Assembly (NCBI GenBank): GCA_036897485.1 | Contig: JAYMTF010000508.1 | Span: forward strand, 1-34,747 | DNA from: Pelargonium nanum | Taxonomy: Eukaryota; Streptophyta; Magnoliopsida; Geraniales; Geraniaceae | Reading direction: 5' to 3' | Length of the DNA: 34,747 bases | Shown here: piece by piece, positions 15,356-27,400 of the stretch | How the letters are laid out: each line of letters begins with the position of its first letter | Position numbering within the stretch: position 1 is the stretch's first letter | Made by a program: the position numbers and the translations under genes | Notes under the pieces: generated by a model | What the model saw: only the letters and a program-made list of their open reading frames with translations | Databases searched by the model: none | What the model was told of the DNA's origin: nothing

Positions 15356-15677
15356 CAAACTCATCTTCCCAACTTGAGACACAAAGCATTGATTGTGAAA
15401 GCAAAACCCCACCCCCAAATATCATCTCTCTCTCCACATTTGATTCAATAAAATCCCATAAATCTTCATCCATATCATATCCTCTTTGTTGCCCATTACC
15501 ATCCCATAATTTTCCTTCTCTTGTCCCTTTCTCCAAATTCACTTCCACAAAATAAATTTTTAAAAAAATACCATCAAATTCCATAACACAAACCCACAGC
15601 AAAAAACAGAACAAAACAAGCAAAACATAAATAAAAGAGAGACTGAAACAGAGCAAAACAGAGTATAGAACAGAGCA

Positions 15678-17094
15678 ATGAAGATCCAATGTGATGTGTG
15701 TGAGAAACAAGAGGCCTCTGTTTTCTGCTCCGCCGACGAAGCCGCCCTCTGCTCCGCCTGCGACCACCGCGTCCACCACGCCAACAAGCTCGCCGGAAAA
15801 CACCACCGCTTCGCTCTCCTCCACCATAAACCTCCCTCCTGCGACATCTGCCAGGTATATACACACACATTTATGGAGCTCTGTTTTGTTTTATTCTATG
15901 GTCAATTCTGTTTGGTTCTTAGGAAACTCGAGTCTGTTCTGTAAATTATGTGTATATAAATATAATGAGCTCCTTTTTTTCATACAAATTTATTGAAGAT
16001 TCTGTTTGGTTGTCAAGAAAGACAAGAAATTTTATTATGCAAAGACTAGAGTTTTATGAAGCTCTGTTTTGTTTGCTATACAAATTTACTGTAAATTCTG
16101 TTTGGTTCTCGGGAAATTCGAGTCTGTTGTGTTATATATATAATTCAAACAGATTTACTGAAGATTCTGTTTGGATCTCAAGAAGGACAAGAATTATATG
16201 GAACTCTGTTTTGTTTGTTATACAAATTTACTGTAAATTTTGTTTGGTTCTCAGGAAAAGCTTTCTCTTCTGCAAAGAAGAGAGTTACATATATTGAGCT
16301 CTGTTTTTTTAAATGATAATTTACTGAAGATTCTGTTTGTATCTATAGAAAGACAAAGAACTTATGTTCTGCAATAACAATTTACTGTAAACATATACAT
16401 AGGAGCTCTGTTTTTATTTTTTTATTTCTATACCAATTGACTGTAAATTCTGTTTGTTTCTCAGGAAAAAGGAGCCTTTATGTTCTGCAAAGAAGACAGA
16501 GCAGTTCTCTGCGGAGAATGCGACATTCAAATACACGGAGCCAACGAGCAAACCCAGAAGCACAACCGCTTCTTGCTCACCGGCGTCAAGCTCTCCGACT
16601 CATCGTCCCCTTTTCCGGCCACCTCCTCCGGCGCCGACGAACCAACGACGTCACAGAGCAGTCCCAAAAGTCATGGAATCGAAGACACCAACAATACCAT
16701 AGAAACATGCTCTGTTTCGATTTCAACCACAAGTAGCATATCGGAGTACCTCCAGACCTTGCCGGGTTGGTGCGTGGAGGATTTTCTCGATCCTTCCTCT
16801 GCTTCGAATCGTTTCTGTAAGGTTTGGGAGTGAAATTTTCTTGGCTCGATTCAGTTTCGAAGACCCTTTTTTGATGATTTGGTTTTGTGGTTTTTTGTTT
16901 TGTTGCAGATTAATCAGGAAGATAATGGTGATGTTGATTTGGATATGGGTTTTTGTCAATTTGGAGATTTGGTCAATTGGGTAGCTGAAGTTTCATGGAA
17001 GTTTAAATCTTTGATTGGAGCTGACTTTGAATCTTTTTGGGTTGATGGAGAATGGAGTCATGGAGATCTAACCATTGTAAACACTAAATTATAG
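15678..17094 (+). CDS. BBX20: Double B-box zinc finger transcription factor, BBX20-like (239 aa, 3 exons)
   Basis: Exons 15678-15854, 16465-16821 and 16909-17094 join in phase to 720 nt. B-box 1 (residues 5-43) has C5, C8, C17, D20, C25, C28, H33 and H42. B-box 2 (55-92) has C55, C58, C67, D70, C75, C78, H83 and H92. There is no CCT domain, so this is structure group IV (BBX18-25), whose members act in light signalling through HY5 and COP1. BBX20 (BZS1) also links brassinosteroid to photomorphogenesis. The motif SSISEYLQTLPGWCVEDFLD-like at 150-168 is shared with BBX18-22. Length (239 against about 242 aa for BBX20) and the KIN-7D/VHA-a neighbourhood favour BBX20. The last 61 residues do not look like any family C-terminus I remember, and no Val-Pro COP1-binding pair is visible, so the last exon could be mis-spliced in my model or truly diverged. 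Confidence 0.88.
15876..16470 (+). repeat. Serially duplicated 3' splice-site region filling BBX20 intron 1
   Basis: Intron 1 (15855-16464) is built of about seven degenerate copies of its own 3' end. The core ATTCTGTTTGG plus TTCTCAGGAAA-like sequence recurs at about 15905, 15999, 16095, 16164, 16237, 16330 and 16447. Most copies are preceded by GAGCTCTGTTTT and TACAAATTTACTGTAAA. The copy at 16237-16287 also repeats the start of exon 2 (GAAAA...TTCTGCAAAGAAGA), so exon sequence was duplicated too. The true acceptor is the last copy, at 16463-16464. Confidence 0.85.
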
Positions 17095-17502
17095 TTTCTT
17101 CTTTTTTTTTAGTTCAGCACTTTTTTTTGTTATTCCTTTTAAATGTGCAAAATTGTAATGAAACTTCAATTTGAATTTTTTCTTTATAAATGGGAATTAA
17201 GCATCACAATTGAAATGAAAACTATCTTTCTTCATTATTTTCATAAGGTAGGCCAATGTAACGTATGTATCTCAATACAGAAATGGTGTCAAATTGAGTT
17301 TTAGTTCAGATTTGTCAGTCATTTAAAAAACTCTTATTTATGCTCAAATCAAACCCTCAGCAAAAGATTTTTTTTATATATATTGGTATGCAAAAGATAA
17401 CTTTGAAGGTGACCACCTAAAATTTGAGTTTTGCTATAAACAAAAAAGAGTATAGTGTTGCCTCAACAATAATTGAAGAAACTAGGGTGTCTTTGTGATA
17501 CT
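17095..17502. other. 3' UTR and downstream region of the BBX20-like gene
   Basis: T-rich sequence follows the stop codon. AATTGTAATGAAA near 17152 and TTTATAAATGGG near 17183 could lie around the poly(A) site. No other feature is seen before the repeat that begins at about 17503. Confidence 0.45.
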
Positions 17503-19285
17503 TAGAGATGTGAATTTGACTCGAATCTAAAAGGACAGTTATGACAATGTGCGTATTTCAAATGGGTGCATCTTTTAGTAATGGGGCGGATACTCGGGAA
17601 CATGGTATAACTCGTCTCAACCCAAAATTGATATGTTAAAATATATTTTAGGGTAAATTACATATGCACCCTACAAACTATACACTTAAAACAGATGGCC
17701 CTCTAAAACTATCTTTGAAAACAGATGACCCCTATGTACTTGACAAAACACTATTTCGTTATAAACCTGTTAGTTTTTTGTTCAAAAGACTAAAATGCCC
17801 TTAACTAACTTAATCTTAGTTCAACACAAAACTAATCTGAAACTAACCTAAACTAAATATCTCATTAAAAAAGATAGGGAAGGTCTTGATTCAGATCTGA
17901 TGGTGGTTTCCGGCGTAAAATAGAGAGAGGGAGATGACTGGCTCCAGATCTCCGCCGGAGCAGCTTCGGCCTTAAAGACCTTGACGCGATGTCCACAGAG
18001 AGAAGCATAGAATTATGGTGCTCTGGTCTACCGCATGTAAGCCAAGTTTGCCGCAACAACCGCGAAGCAGAACATCAACACAGTGGTGCTCTGGTGGCGA
18101 TGCTCGTCTTCCCGAACGACTGTGCTCCGACGGAGATGAGTTTGGGTCGTGGTGGCGAAGCCGAGCCTCACTCCGATCGAGAGGAGGCGAATCGATGGAG
18201 ATGAGTTTTTTGCTGGTATTTTAGTATCCACATATTGATTGGTTTCTGAAATTTGATGTTGACTGTGACATTTGAATTCAATGGGGGTTTAGGAAGATTG
18301 ACTCAGAAATATGAGAATTTGCTAATGAAGCTCATGAAGCTCAGACAACAACAGCAGAGCACTAGAGCCTATCTTCAAGCAACGGAGGAAAGGTTGCAAG
18401 TTACAAAATTGAGGCGAAGGTCGTTTCGCCGGCAGCGGTGGCTGTTCATCGAAGCAACAGAGCTAGGGTTTGGTGTTCTTCGCGATATTTGCACAAGAAG
18501 ACAGCGGCGAGAATAGCTCCATCATGTCCAGATCTGTGAACAAAGTCATTTGATTTTGCTCATTGTTTGATTTCTTCAGACTTCAGATCGTTTCTAGATC
18601 TTACCATTATTTTTGTTCAATTTTGAATGAAAATTTAAATCTGAACACCATTGATTTGTTTGTCTAGTCATTTGATCATTGGATTTTGTTCATTGTTTCA
18701 CTGTTGGTTTGTTTGTTATTTGTTCACCATTTAATTTGTTTGTTCGCTGCTTGAACAATTTTTGTAAACTGATTCATATTTGTTGGAAGTTTTTCGGTTT
18801 GTTCAAACCTTGCTAATTTATCAATAATTGGGTATGGAATAGTTTGATTTGAAAAAACAAATCATCAAAATTTTAAGACTCGCCGGAAAATTCAAGCACT
18901 TGAAGTTTCCGGTGACGGAATAAGTAATCACTTGAAGATACAGGGTGTTTTAGACATGTTAAAAAAACAAATGCCATGTGGCAAGCACATAATGACTAAA
19001 GTACAATTTTTCGTTAAGTTTAACTGATAAAATGGATGTGGTCAAGTACATAGAGGTCATCTGTTTTTTAAGTGTACAGTTCGTAGGTTCATATGTAATT
19101 TACCCTATATTTTATAACTTTTAAAAGTTCAAACCTAAATATGACAGGCTTCATTGATAATCAAACAGAAATTCTGGTAACAGGTACGCGTATTATAAAA
19201 CTATTATTAATCATCGAACAATAATGCGGGTAGCGGGTATGAGTATCATAAAACCAAGTGTATACCTGTTTTGATGCCATTTCTA
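17503..19285. repeat. Possible older hAT-like element hosting the Mutator-like insertion
   Basis: Sequence on both sides of the Mutator-like element is GGGCGGATACTCGGG/GCGGGTAGCGGGTATGAG-like, as in plant hAT-type repeats. The outer left end TAGAGATGTGAATTT (17503) and the reverse complement of the outer right end, TAGAAATGGCATCAA (19285), agree at about two thirds of positions. The flanking 8-mers agree at 5 of 8. With the insertion removed the host element would be only about 320 bp. Degenerate and tentative. Confidence 0.3.
17651..19105. mobile_element. Mutator-like (MULE) non-autonomous element with perfect 9-bp target duplication
   Basis: The 1455-bp element starts GGGTAAATTACATATG and ends with its inverted copy. 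The terminal repeats stay similar for about 48 bp, and the left arm carries an extra short internal duplication of the ACAGATG segment. The flanks are TATATTTTA at 17642-17650 and the identical TATATTTTA at 19106-19114, the 9-bp duplication typical of Mutator elements. No transposase is present. The interior at about 17880-18530 is markedly more GC-rich than the ends, with short open frames on both strands. One 87-codon plus frame (18253-18516) has a helical, Gln/Arg-rich stretch I do not recognise. The GC-rich core may be captured host gene sequence (Pack-MULE style). Confidence 0.85.
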
Positions 19286-19744
19286 GAAATACCCATGTGT
19301 ACACAACTACACAAGTGTTGCTACTAGGGATCAAATTACTAAAGCAAAACACACGAAATTCTATACCCAATCTTCCTCCTTTTGAGGAGCAGATAATATT
19401 TATTATAAAAAAAAAAGAAGATTTGAGAAGCAAACAATTGAATGATGTGTGTGGACTAGTAATGTAAATGATACAACAAATCACTTTCGTAAAGGCTTAT
19501 TGTAAAGATAATGAAAAATATTTCTTTTTGTCTTTGTTCATAGAAACTGGCAAAAGTTGTCTCAAAAGTCATTTTTGTAGGCTTGTCTAGTACCTACTTC
19601 CTGTAGATATAACAATTGAGATAAAAAGAAGACGAAAGTAAGCCAACAAAAATACGGTAAAATGGATGTTAGGTTGATCATTTCAACCCAATTCCAAAAT
19701 AAAACCCACATTCTTGTGTGTTCGAAACACAACTAGACCTAAAA
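19286..19744. other. Intergenic, no gene seen
   Basis: AT-rich sequence between the nested transposons and a duplicated segment. A 10-bp A run lies near 19407. No exon, RNA gene or defined element is visible. Confidence 0.5.
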
Positions 19745-19751
19745 CCCGAAT

Positions 19752-20284
19752 GTCAGCTACGCATATTACCAAAAATATGTGCATTCGACTAGGGAAAGCA
19801 AGAAACGGAACATACACTCCCAACATCAACAAACCATTAGATAATCATCTGTTCACACAGCCTACCCATTAAAAAAAATTCAAACCGACTCACACGCTAT
19901 TAGAGCTGACAATTTGAACTCAAACCCGCAATTTAACAAGTTCGACTCCCATAAAATAAACTTGATTAACTTTTGGGGTTGTTATGTAGGAAAGTGTGGC
20001 TGGGCCCCACACATTTTCTATACACAACCTACAATCCTACGGATCCACAGCTATTGCAAGCCAGATGAAGATTAGGTCTTTTCAACTCAAATCCAAATAG
20101 TCAGCTCCACAAGTCAATCGGCAAGTAACAAAAAAGGCTAAAGAAATCGATTTACCAAAATATGTGCAACTCAATGAGCGAAAGCAAGAAATGGAGCTTA
20201 AACACCGAGCAAACCATCAAATAAAAATAAAACATATCATCTATACATTGCCTACCCAATCAAAAATTTCAAACCGACTTCGAC
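19752..20284. repeat. Diverged direct duplication downstream of the kinesin gene
   Basis: Copy 1 (about 19752-19895) and copy 2 (about 20100-20284) share, in the same order, GTCAGCT, TTACCAAAA-TATGTGCA, GAAAGCAAGAAAYGGA, AAACCATYARATAA, GCCTACCCA and TTCAAACCGACT. They differ by many substitutions and a short insertion near the start of copy 2. About 200 bp of unrelated sequence separates them. It begins TAGAGCTGACAATTTGAA at 19901, another hAT-like end, suggesting that an element sits between the copies. Confidence 0.7.
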
Positions 20285-20339
20285 ATAGCCAACCACAACA
20301 ATTAGCACCATGAAAGACAAGACGAGAAAAAGATTTTCT

Positions 20340-20989
20340 TATCAAATCTTATATTGTTTCTATACATGGCATTGACAATGCAAGCTTTAAGGACAGATCA
20401 AATTCACAACAAAGCAACATCTTGCATCAGGAACTCTGAAATGTACCGATTATATTCTTTTTTCTTTTTTCTTCCCCTATTATTTTACAGCCCCTTGAGA
20501 GGAGGTACACAGAAACAAATATTGATGTACCTTTTAAACAGTTACATACAGGGAAACTAATGAAAGAATCGCACCTGATATCGCGCCCCGAAGATGGCAA
20601 ATAGGCTAATAATGACATCATCCTGCAAATAATAATAGAACACGATACATTAGTGCTCAATTCAGGTGTTTCAGAATTATGTGATCGATCTGAAGCGTTC
20701 AAAATTTTGAAAATAGACCTTAGAAAAAACTTTAATGGACTATTTTTAATGAAAAACACGACACATTTCAACAACTGTGGTTTTCCCCGCTCTGATGAAC
20801 CCAAAACTAAAAATGACTAAATTGGCCAATGAAGATGATTTTTATATAAATAGCTTGAACATTGAATTCATCAACATGTTTCTATCGAACATTCGGTTGA
20901 TACCAACACAAAAATCAATCAAAGTTCATCTAAAAAATTTACATAAGCAAACATAAGTGTTAGGCATAATAACCTTCATTCTGAGGGTG
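20340..20989 (-). other. Spliced 3' UTR of the kinesin gene
   Basis: After the stop codon (20992-20990) the minus strand has a possible donor at 20973 (GTTATT) and a good acceptor (TTTGCAG) with the next exon starting at 20622. This predicts a 3' UTR intron of about 351 bp and a terminal UTR exon reaching roughly 20340. The donor is only 16 nt past the stop, so nonsense-mediated decay would not be expected. Confidence 0.5.
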
Positions 20990-21445
20990 TCAAGGAGTAA
21001 ATGCGAAAAGCCTATCTGCAATCTTCGTGCGACAAATTGGACACTCAGAACAAGCAAGCGAGCAAGATTTACACACTGCAACATGTACAACACATTAATA
21101 TTACACACCATGTGAGAAAATAGTAAATTATATCCATACAAGGAATGTAAAAGATGACTTACAACAAAAATGCCGACATGGGAGAAGAATTGCTGCCGTT
21201 GGTGATTCAAAACATACTTTACACACATGGGAATTGACATCTCCATTTCCCTGGTATTTGAGCTCCTTTTCTTTCATCTCTTGCATTCTTGCCTGAAAAT
21301 ATTAAAAACAGTATAATGGTTACTGACTCTGTCTCTTGGATCACCTTTTTAAAGACAATTCACAAAACCTCCATTATCTCTGAGTGTGTGTGTTTGGCAT
21401 GTCGTGTGTGTCACAACACGAATAGTTAATTGTGCGTGTTTTTTT

Positions 21446-21476
<31 letters not shown>

Positions 21477-24400
21477 CTAAACATGAGCACACAACACAGT
21501 TACAAAATTAGTAAGGCCAAACATGCTTATTTCACGTTTTCGTTTCGTGTCACTTGTTAAGACACGAATTGCCGGCTCTAGAGAATACATTCATGGTAAT
21601 GAGCAAGCATCACTGGCTTCACACTCAAAACCAATTGTCAATGAGTGGAGACACGGACTAGCAGGGAAATTCACATATACTCAATTGAGACTCATATATA
21701 GATTAATTCCATCAGTTGTTTTTCAAAAGCCGCATAAAGTCCTGGTAACCCATCTCGCCTAAGAATTAACTTTTACCATGTATATGACCACGCAGAAATA
21801 ACGTCATGGGGTAAATCAGTATTAGCTTTTAAAACATGTTGAATTAGCTTCATAAAGCCTTGCCAACCTATCTTTTCTAAGAGTTAACTTTTAAAACATG
21901 TTGCACAACCTCGCATATCACGAACTTTGTACTAGACAAACACTCAAAGCAAACAAGAGTGTTTTAAATTGAAATTTATGTATACTCACTAAACCCAACA
22001 ATAAAATACTCCCTCTGTACCAAAATGAGTGTCCATATTTGAATTTTTGTAAAAATTAAGGATATCTTAGATTGGATTTCCCCGTTAGACCCATGTACTA
22101 TTGTTTGTAACAAACTCAAGTAATCTAATTAATTTATTATTGGTATTTCATAGATAACTAATTAACAAAAAAGGAAAAGTGGACAATCATATTGGGACAA
22201 ATGGGGTATAAAACTAAAGTTCTTTGGGAAACAAAAATGACTTTACTTTTAACTAGTAAATAGTTCACGGTAGTTACCTTCAAGCGGGCAACAAGGGGTT
22301 CTTCCTTCGGAGTTTCTTCCACGGGTTTCGGAATTTCTGAAGGTTGTGTCTCTTTCAGGGCAGTAGTGTTACTGTTAACATCATCAGCTATCCCAGTACT
22401 ACTATGATCTACCCCATCTATATGTCTTTCATCGGTGCTCAACTCAGGCATTGGCCCCCCTTCTTTCTTTAACTTAGCAACAAGTACCCACATGTTTGCT
22501 AGATCATTTTCCAAAGCTTCCTCCCTTTTCTTTGCCTCTTCAGCCTTTTTCCTGTAATCATCTTCTAAGAATTCCTTTTCAGCCAAGGCAGCCTCGAGAG
22601 CTGCCTCCCGTTGTTTCCTTGCCTGAAGTTCCATTTTTAAATCATCTAGATCAAGATTCCATGAATCGAAATCATCAGCACCTGAAATTTCATTAACTCG
22701 GCCAGATATCCGCCCTTTCCTCCCAGGTCTCATGCCGTCACTATGTTTGCGGTTAACACCATTAACTGTTTGCAAAACAGAACCTCTGGAGTGTACCAAC
22801 TCTCTTGCTGCCAACAATTCCTTTTCCAATTTTGCATTCTGTATGGAGAGCTTGGTTACTTCACCAGCCAAATTCTTCAACTCAACGGCAGCAGCAGACG
22901 CCAGTTCCTTTGCGTAAGAAGCTTCTTCCGACAATCTTTGATTCTGTACACGTAACCCATTGTTGTCGTCCGAAAGATGAACATGTTCTAGTTTTAATCT
23001 TTCATTCTCAAACTCCTGTTAAACAGAAAATATCAAATCAGCATTGGTGCAGTGGGTGGTTAAGAGGGGTTCCAGTTATGGTGACCAACAAGAAAATGGA
23101 TTTCAGCAATCCAATTGAAGATGTGGCACTATTTCCATAATTTAAATCCGGGCAAAGATTTTACACTCCTGATTGCTAAGATCAGTGAAGTGCATAATAT
23201 TTCTTAAAATCCCAAAGATAAAAAATGTAATAGAAGTTATATAGTGATGGGAATGTCCATTGAGAAGTTAGAACATAGAAGTTACCTGGGACTGAATTTT
23301 CCTTTTCAATTCATCAGCATATTCTTCAGAGATAAGTTGTTCAGATGAAGATAATGTCTTATCACCAGTAAGTGAAGCCAACCGCTGCTCGAGGAGGTCC
23401 ACTTTTTCTTGCAATTCCTTGTTCTCTGAATACTACAAGTTGGGTACAAAGAGAAGAAAAGGTCGGCATAGGTAACACCAAACTTATAGCAAATGACTAG
23501 TGGATAAAGGCAGAAAATTAATAACTTAGTTAAAATGACAACAAATTAAATTAAATTAACAAAGGAAGCTTGTTATTACCTTATTCTGCAGCTGTTCTTG
23601 GAGAATACGATTGTCTGCAGATTTTATCTGCATTAATTGAAAAAAAAATAATTTGTTTTTAAAATGATTAACTCTCACTATATATATAAACTCTGAATAT
23701 TGACGCATGAACTTACCTCTAGTTCAAAACCCTTTTCATTACACTGGGTCATCAACCTCATAACTGTCTGTTACAACAGAAGGAGCACCAGAAATGATAA
23801 CTGGTAATAACATTGGATAGAAAATAATTGACAATAGAATGAAGAGGCTACCTGCTGCATTTCAACCATTGATGCATTAGCAATTGAAGCCTCACCACTC
23901 TCAATGATACGTTGTTCCAGAATACTCATTTGCCTTCTCTTTTCTTGTATCTCATTTTCCAAATTCTGAATCTGCATTTTAAAAACATAACCTTAAGCCT
24001 CATCAGGATTTTTGGAAACTATGCATAATCTAACAGCAAAACTCAAGACAGCACTGGATGGAGAATGAACTAATGAAATCACTTTAACAATGCTCGATAT
24101 TTTCTTAAGTACGTCTTATACTGCCAGAGAGAAAGAGTGCAACTTTATTAACTTCTCTCGAATTCCTAGTCTCATTCTTAATCACACTTCTGAAACATTC
24201 CTTAAGACAAACAAAACTAACTAAAATGCACAAAATATACCTGAGTTTTTGAATTTTGAGGGTCATTTGCAGACTGTTCTACCAGGCGCTTTAGGGTACT
24301 GGTGCTGAAAGCAATCTCACCAGCAAGCATCTTAACTTGCTCAACAAGAAGATCCATCTGATCTGACATTGTTATCCCTCCCTGAATTCAATACAATAAA

Positions 24401-27400
24401 CACTCACATTATAACATAACCACAATGTTTTGGAATACTGTTCTGATATAAACACTTAGGGATATAATTACCAAGATAATTATACATCTACTCAATGAAG
24501 GCAATGCTATGGTAATTCTGAAATACTAATGTGATAGCAACAAGTACTTATTGTACTACCAAGAGGTGAACCCAAAGCATGCTAGGGTATTTCCTGTAAA
24601 GAGATCTATGTCTTGTTGAATTGACACAAAATACAAAAGAAAAGAAAACTGAGCCAAAGGTCCCAAACCCAGAACAACAAGGCTAACACTTTTGGAGGCT
24701 ACTACAAAAAGCATACCAAAAGAATAAAAAGAAATCTGTATATAGCTCAATAACCGCGAAAAAAAAAAGTAGTATAGAAATTGACCAACAAGCCAAAAAC
24801 GTACATGTTATATGTACAAAATTCTTGGTAGAGAATAAACGATGTATCATACGAAAACACTAAAACAAGAAGAAATAGCAGAAGAAAGTGGTCGTATTTT
24901 CGAACTATTGATAAGTTCACCCACATGAGTTGATTCAGTTACTGTACTGCCAACTGGTGAGAGTTCGTCATTCCACTTGCTAGAAGATCTTCTATGTTTT
25001 AAAACAGACAGATCTGATGAAACTGCTGATACAGATAAAGAGTCCACATTTTCTACAAGCAAAGAACCACCTTGCAGAACATCCAACTTCTGACAGAGAG
25101 AAGGCATGAAAAATAAGTATTGATTCATGCTGTTTAGATCAGAAAATAAACTGAACAAGAAATCTAAATAAGAAAACAAGATGGTACGATAATAGGCAAG
25201 AATAATAACAGATTAAGAAAACCATTGGTTTGCTTAATTTAACTATCATGAATCAGCCTCATTACTACAGTCTACTGAGTATCAGCAGCCAAGACTGCAC
25301 TCAAACCAAAAGATAACCCATTGACCAATTAACATAACTCCACTTAGTCTTCTGTTTTTGTAACTCACTAACATAATATTGAAAAAAAACAAATATATTA
25401 TGAAGAAAATGGCTTATAACATGCCTGCATTAAATTGCAGAATGAAAATATATAACTCACATTATCTTCACCCATGGACGGACTCTGTTGATGACTGGGA
25501 ATATCACTCAAGCCAGGAATCGTATTCTTTGAGGAAACAAGAATGAGCTTAGTTAGCCTCTGAATTCTACTCATGAGAGCAGCTTTTGCTTCCTCTTCTT
25601 CCTCCAATCTTGACTGCATTTTCACTTGACCTTCCTCCAACTATTCAACATATAACAGGATGAATTGTATATATTAGCTGTCAGATAATACTAAACAGCA
25701 TTTCCAGTGAGAACTGACCAACCAATATACAAAACCTTTTGCTTTAATGTCAAAAGCTCCTCATGATTAACACCAACAATCATTCCTCTCTTTAGCTGAT
25801 CAAGTTCAGTCTTCAGACAAGAAATTTCTCTTTGATATTTCTTAATCAAAGATTTTTCATCAATAATCTGTGGAAAAGGAAATATTTTCAAATGGAGAAC
25901 AAGAGTAAGCTTGATGTTTTAATGAATAAACATTTTGCAAAACATTTATTTCATCAACAGAGATTTCAGCATACCTTATTACGTGAGGCATAAATTTCTA
26001 CTCGCTTAGCCCTGCTCGCAAACTTCAATGTATTATGTGTTTCCTCCATGCTACTGGATGCAGGAGTAACTGTGCATATAAGCTGAGAGATTTTCAATCA
26101 AGATGCAAAACAAATTGAGTTAGTTTTCAGTGCAAAATGATTCAGGACAAGGGAGTAACTATGGGCATTAAAATAACATAAGGAAAAAAGGAACCGTCCA
26201 ATTCACTTGTGCTTGTGCCCACTAAAACTACATGTTCCACCAGAGCGAATATCTTAAGTTCACAGTTCATCAATAACTTTAACAATATTTATACACATTG
26301 CAAACTCACCGATACATGTCCATGCCCACTAAGGGAAGATTGCAGAAGACGGGTGAGCTTAGAGTCTCGATATGGAACATGACATGCCTTTCCTTCGCTA
26401 AGTTTTCCAATAACCTTCACAATGCAACCATTTAATCGAATAGTGAGCCAAATTTAAACAACATATATCCAAGAATATTAACAAATTATGATGTCAGAAA
26501 GTAAAAGGTTGCTCAGAAGATTTATGCTTATAAGGTCCTAAAGTGAAGTGTAATATTACTAGTTGAGACAGTAAGACCTGACCAACAACTTTTCTCAAGA
26601 CTAAACATCAATTTCCATGAACATCATATCACTACTGGTGAAAAAAATAAATAAACCGTGATTTGCATGCTAATACTGTTACAACTTACAAGGGTTTGAA
26701 TCATTTTTTTAAGGCATACAAGTACAACATTTCACTTACTCTTGTGATCAAAATTAGAAACAGGAATAGGCGAGCAAAAATTTAATCTACGTGTCTGTTA
26801 ATGTAAGAATCACTGGGCACTTACGGTTCCAAGAGTCAGAAGACTTTTGTTTATATATGAACCTTCCTTTCTCCTTAGTCCAGTTGTTTCCGTTTTTGAG
26901 CTCTCAGATCCAGCTAGATCGATCAAATTCTGAAGTAAAGAAACAAGAAAAGTGGTAAAACAAATTTCAAGTAAAAGATGAAGATGCATTTGGTGTATGC
27001 ATTGGAATGATAAGGGATTAGACCGTACCAGTTGAGAGAAGATCACTCCATCGTATTCATCACCGTGAGCACTACTTTCAATCATCTGCAAATCCATCAC
27101 AGAATTACAAGTCAATAGATAGCAACAATATCTTGTCAAGGTACCAGCATTTATAATTGACTCATTAACCAACAGAAATTTCTCTACGTGAATGGTTACC
27201 AGAGTGAATATAGTGTGACTTCGGCTACTGAAAAGATTAAAGTTATTTGATCCAACATGACGATGCTCTGCCATTACAAAACAGCAAGAGAAAGTTTAGC
27301 AAAAAAGATAGTAGAAATAAGTGACATTTCTAACAGAAACTCTCTGAATACCTTCTCCAGCAGCAATAAAAGACAATGCATGTCCAGGTGACAAAACTAC

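Noticed and set aside
15324-15866. 180-codon minus-strand open frame opposite BBX20 exon 1 and leader
   Set aside because: It is antisense to the clearly coding B-box 1 and to the leader; its composition is explained by the reverse complement of Cys/Ala-rich coding sequence.
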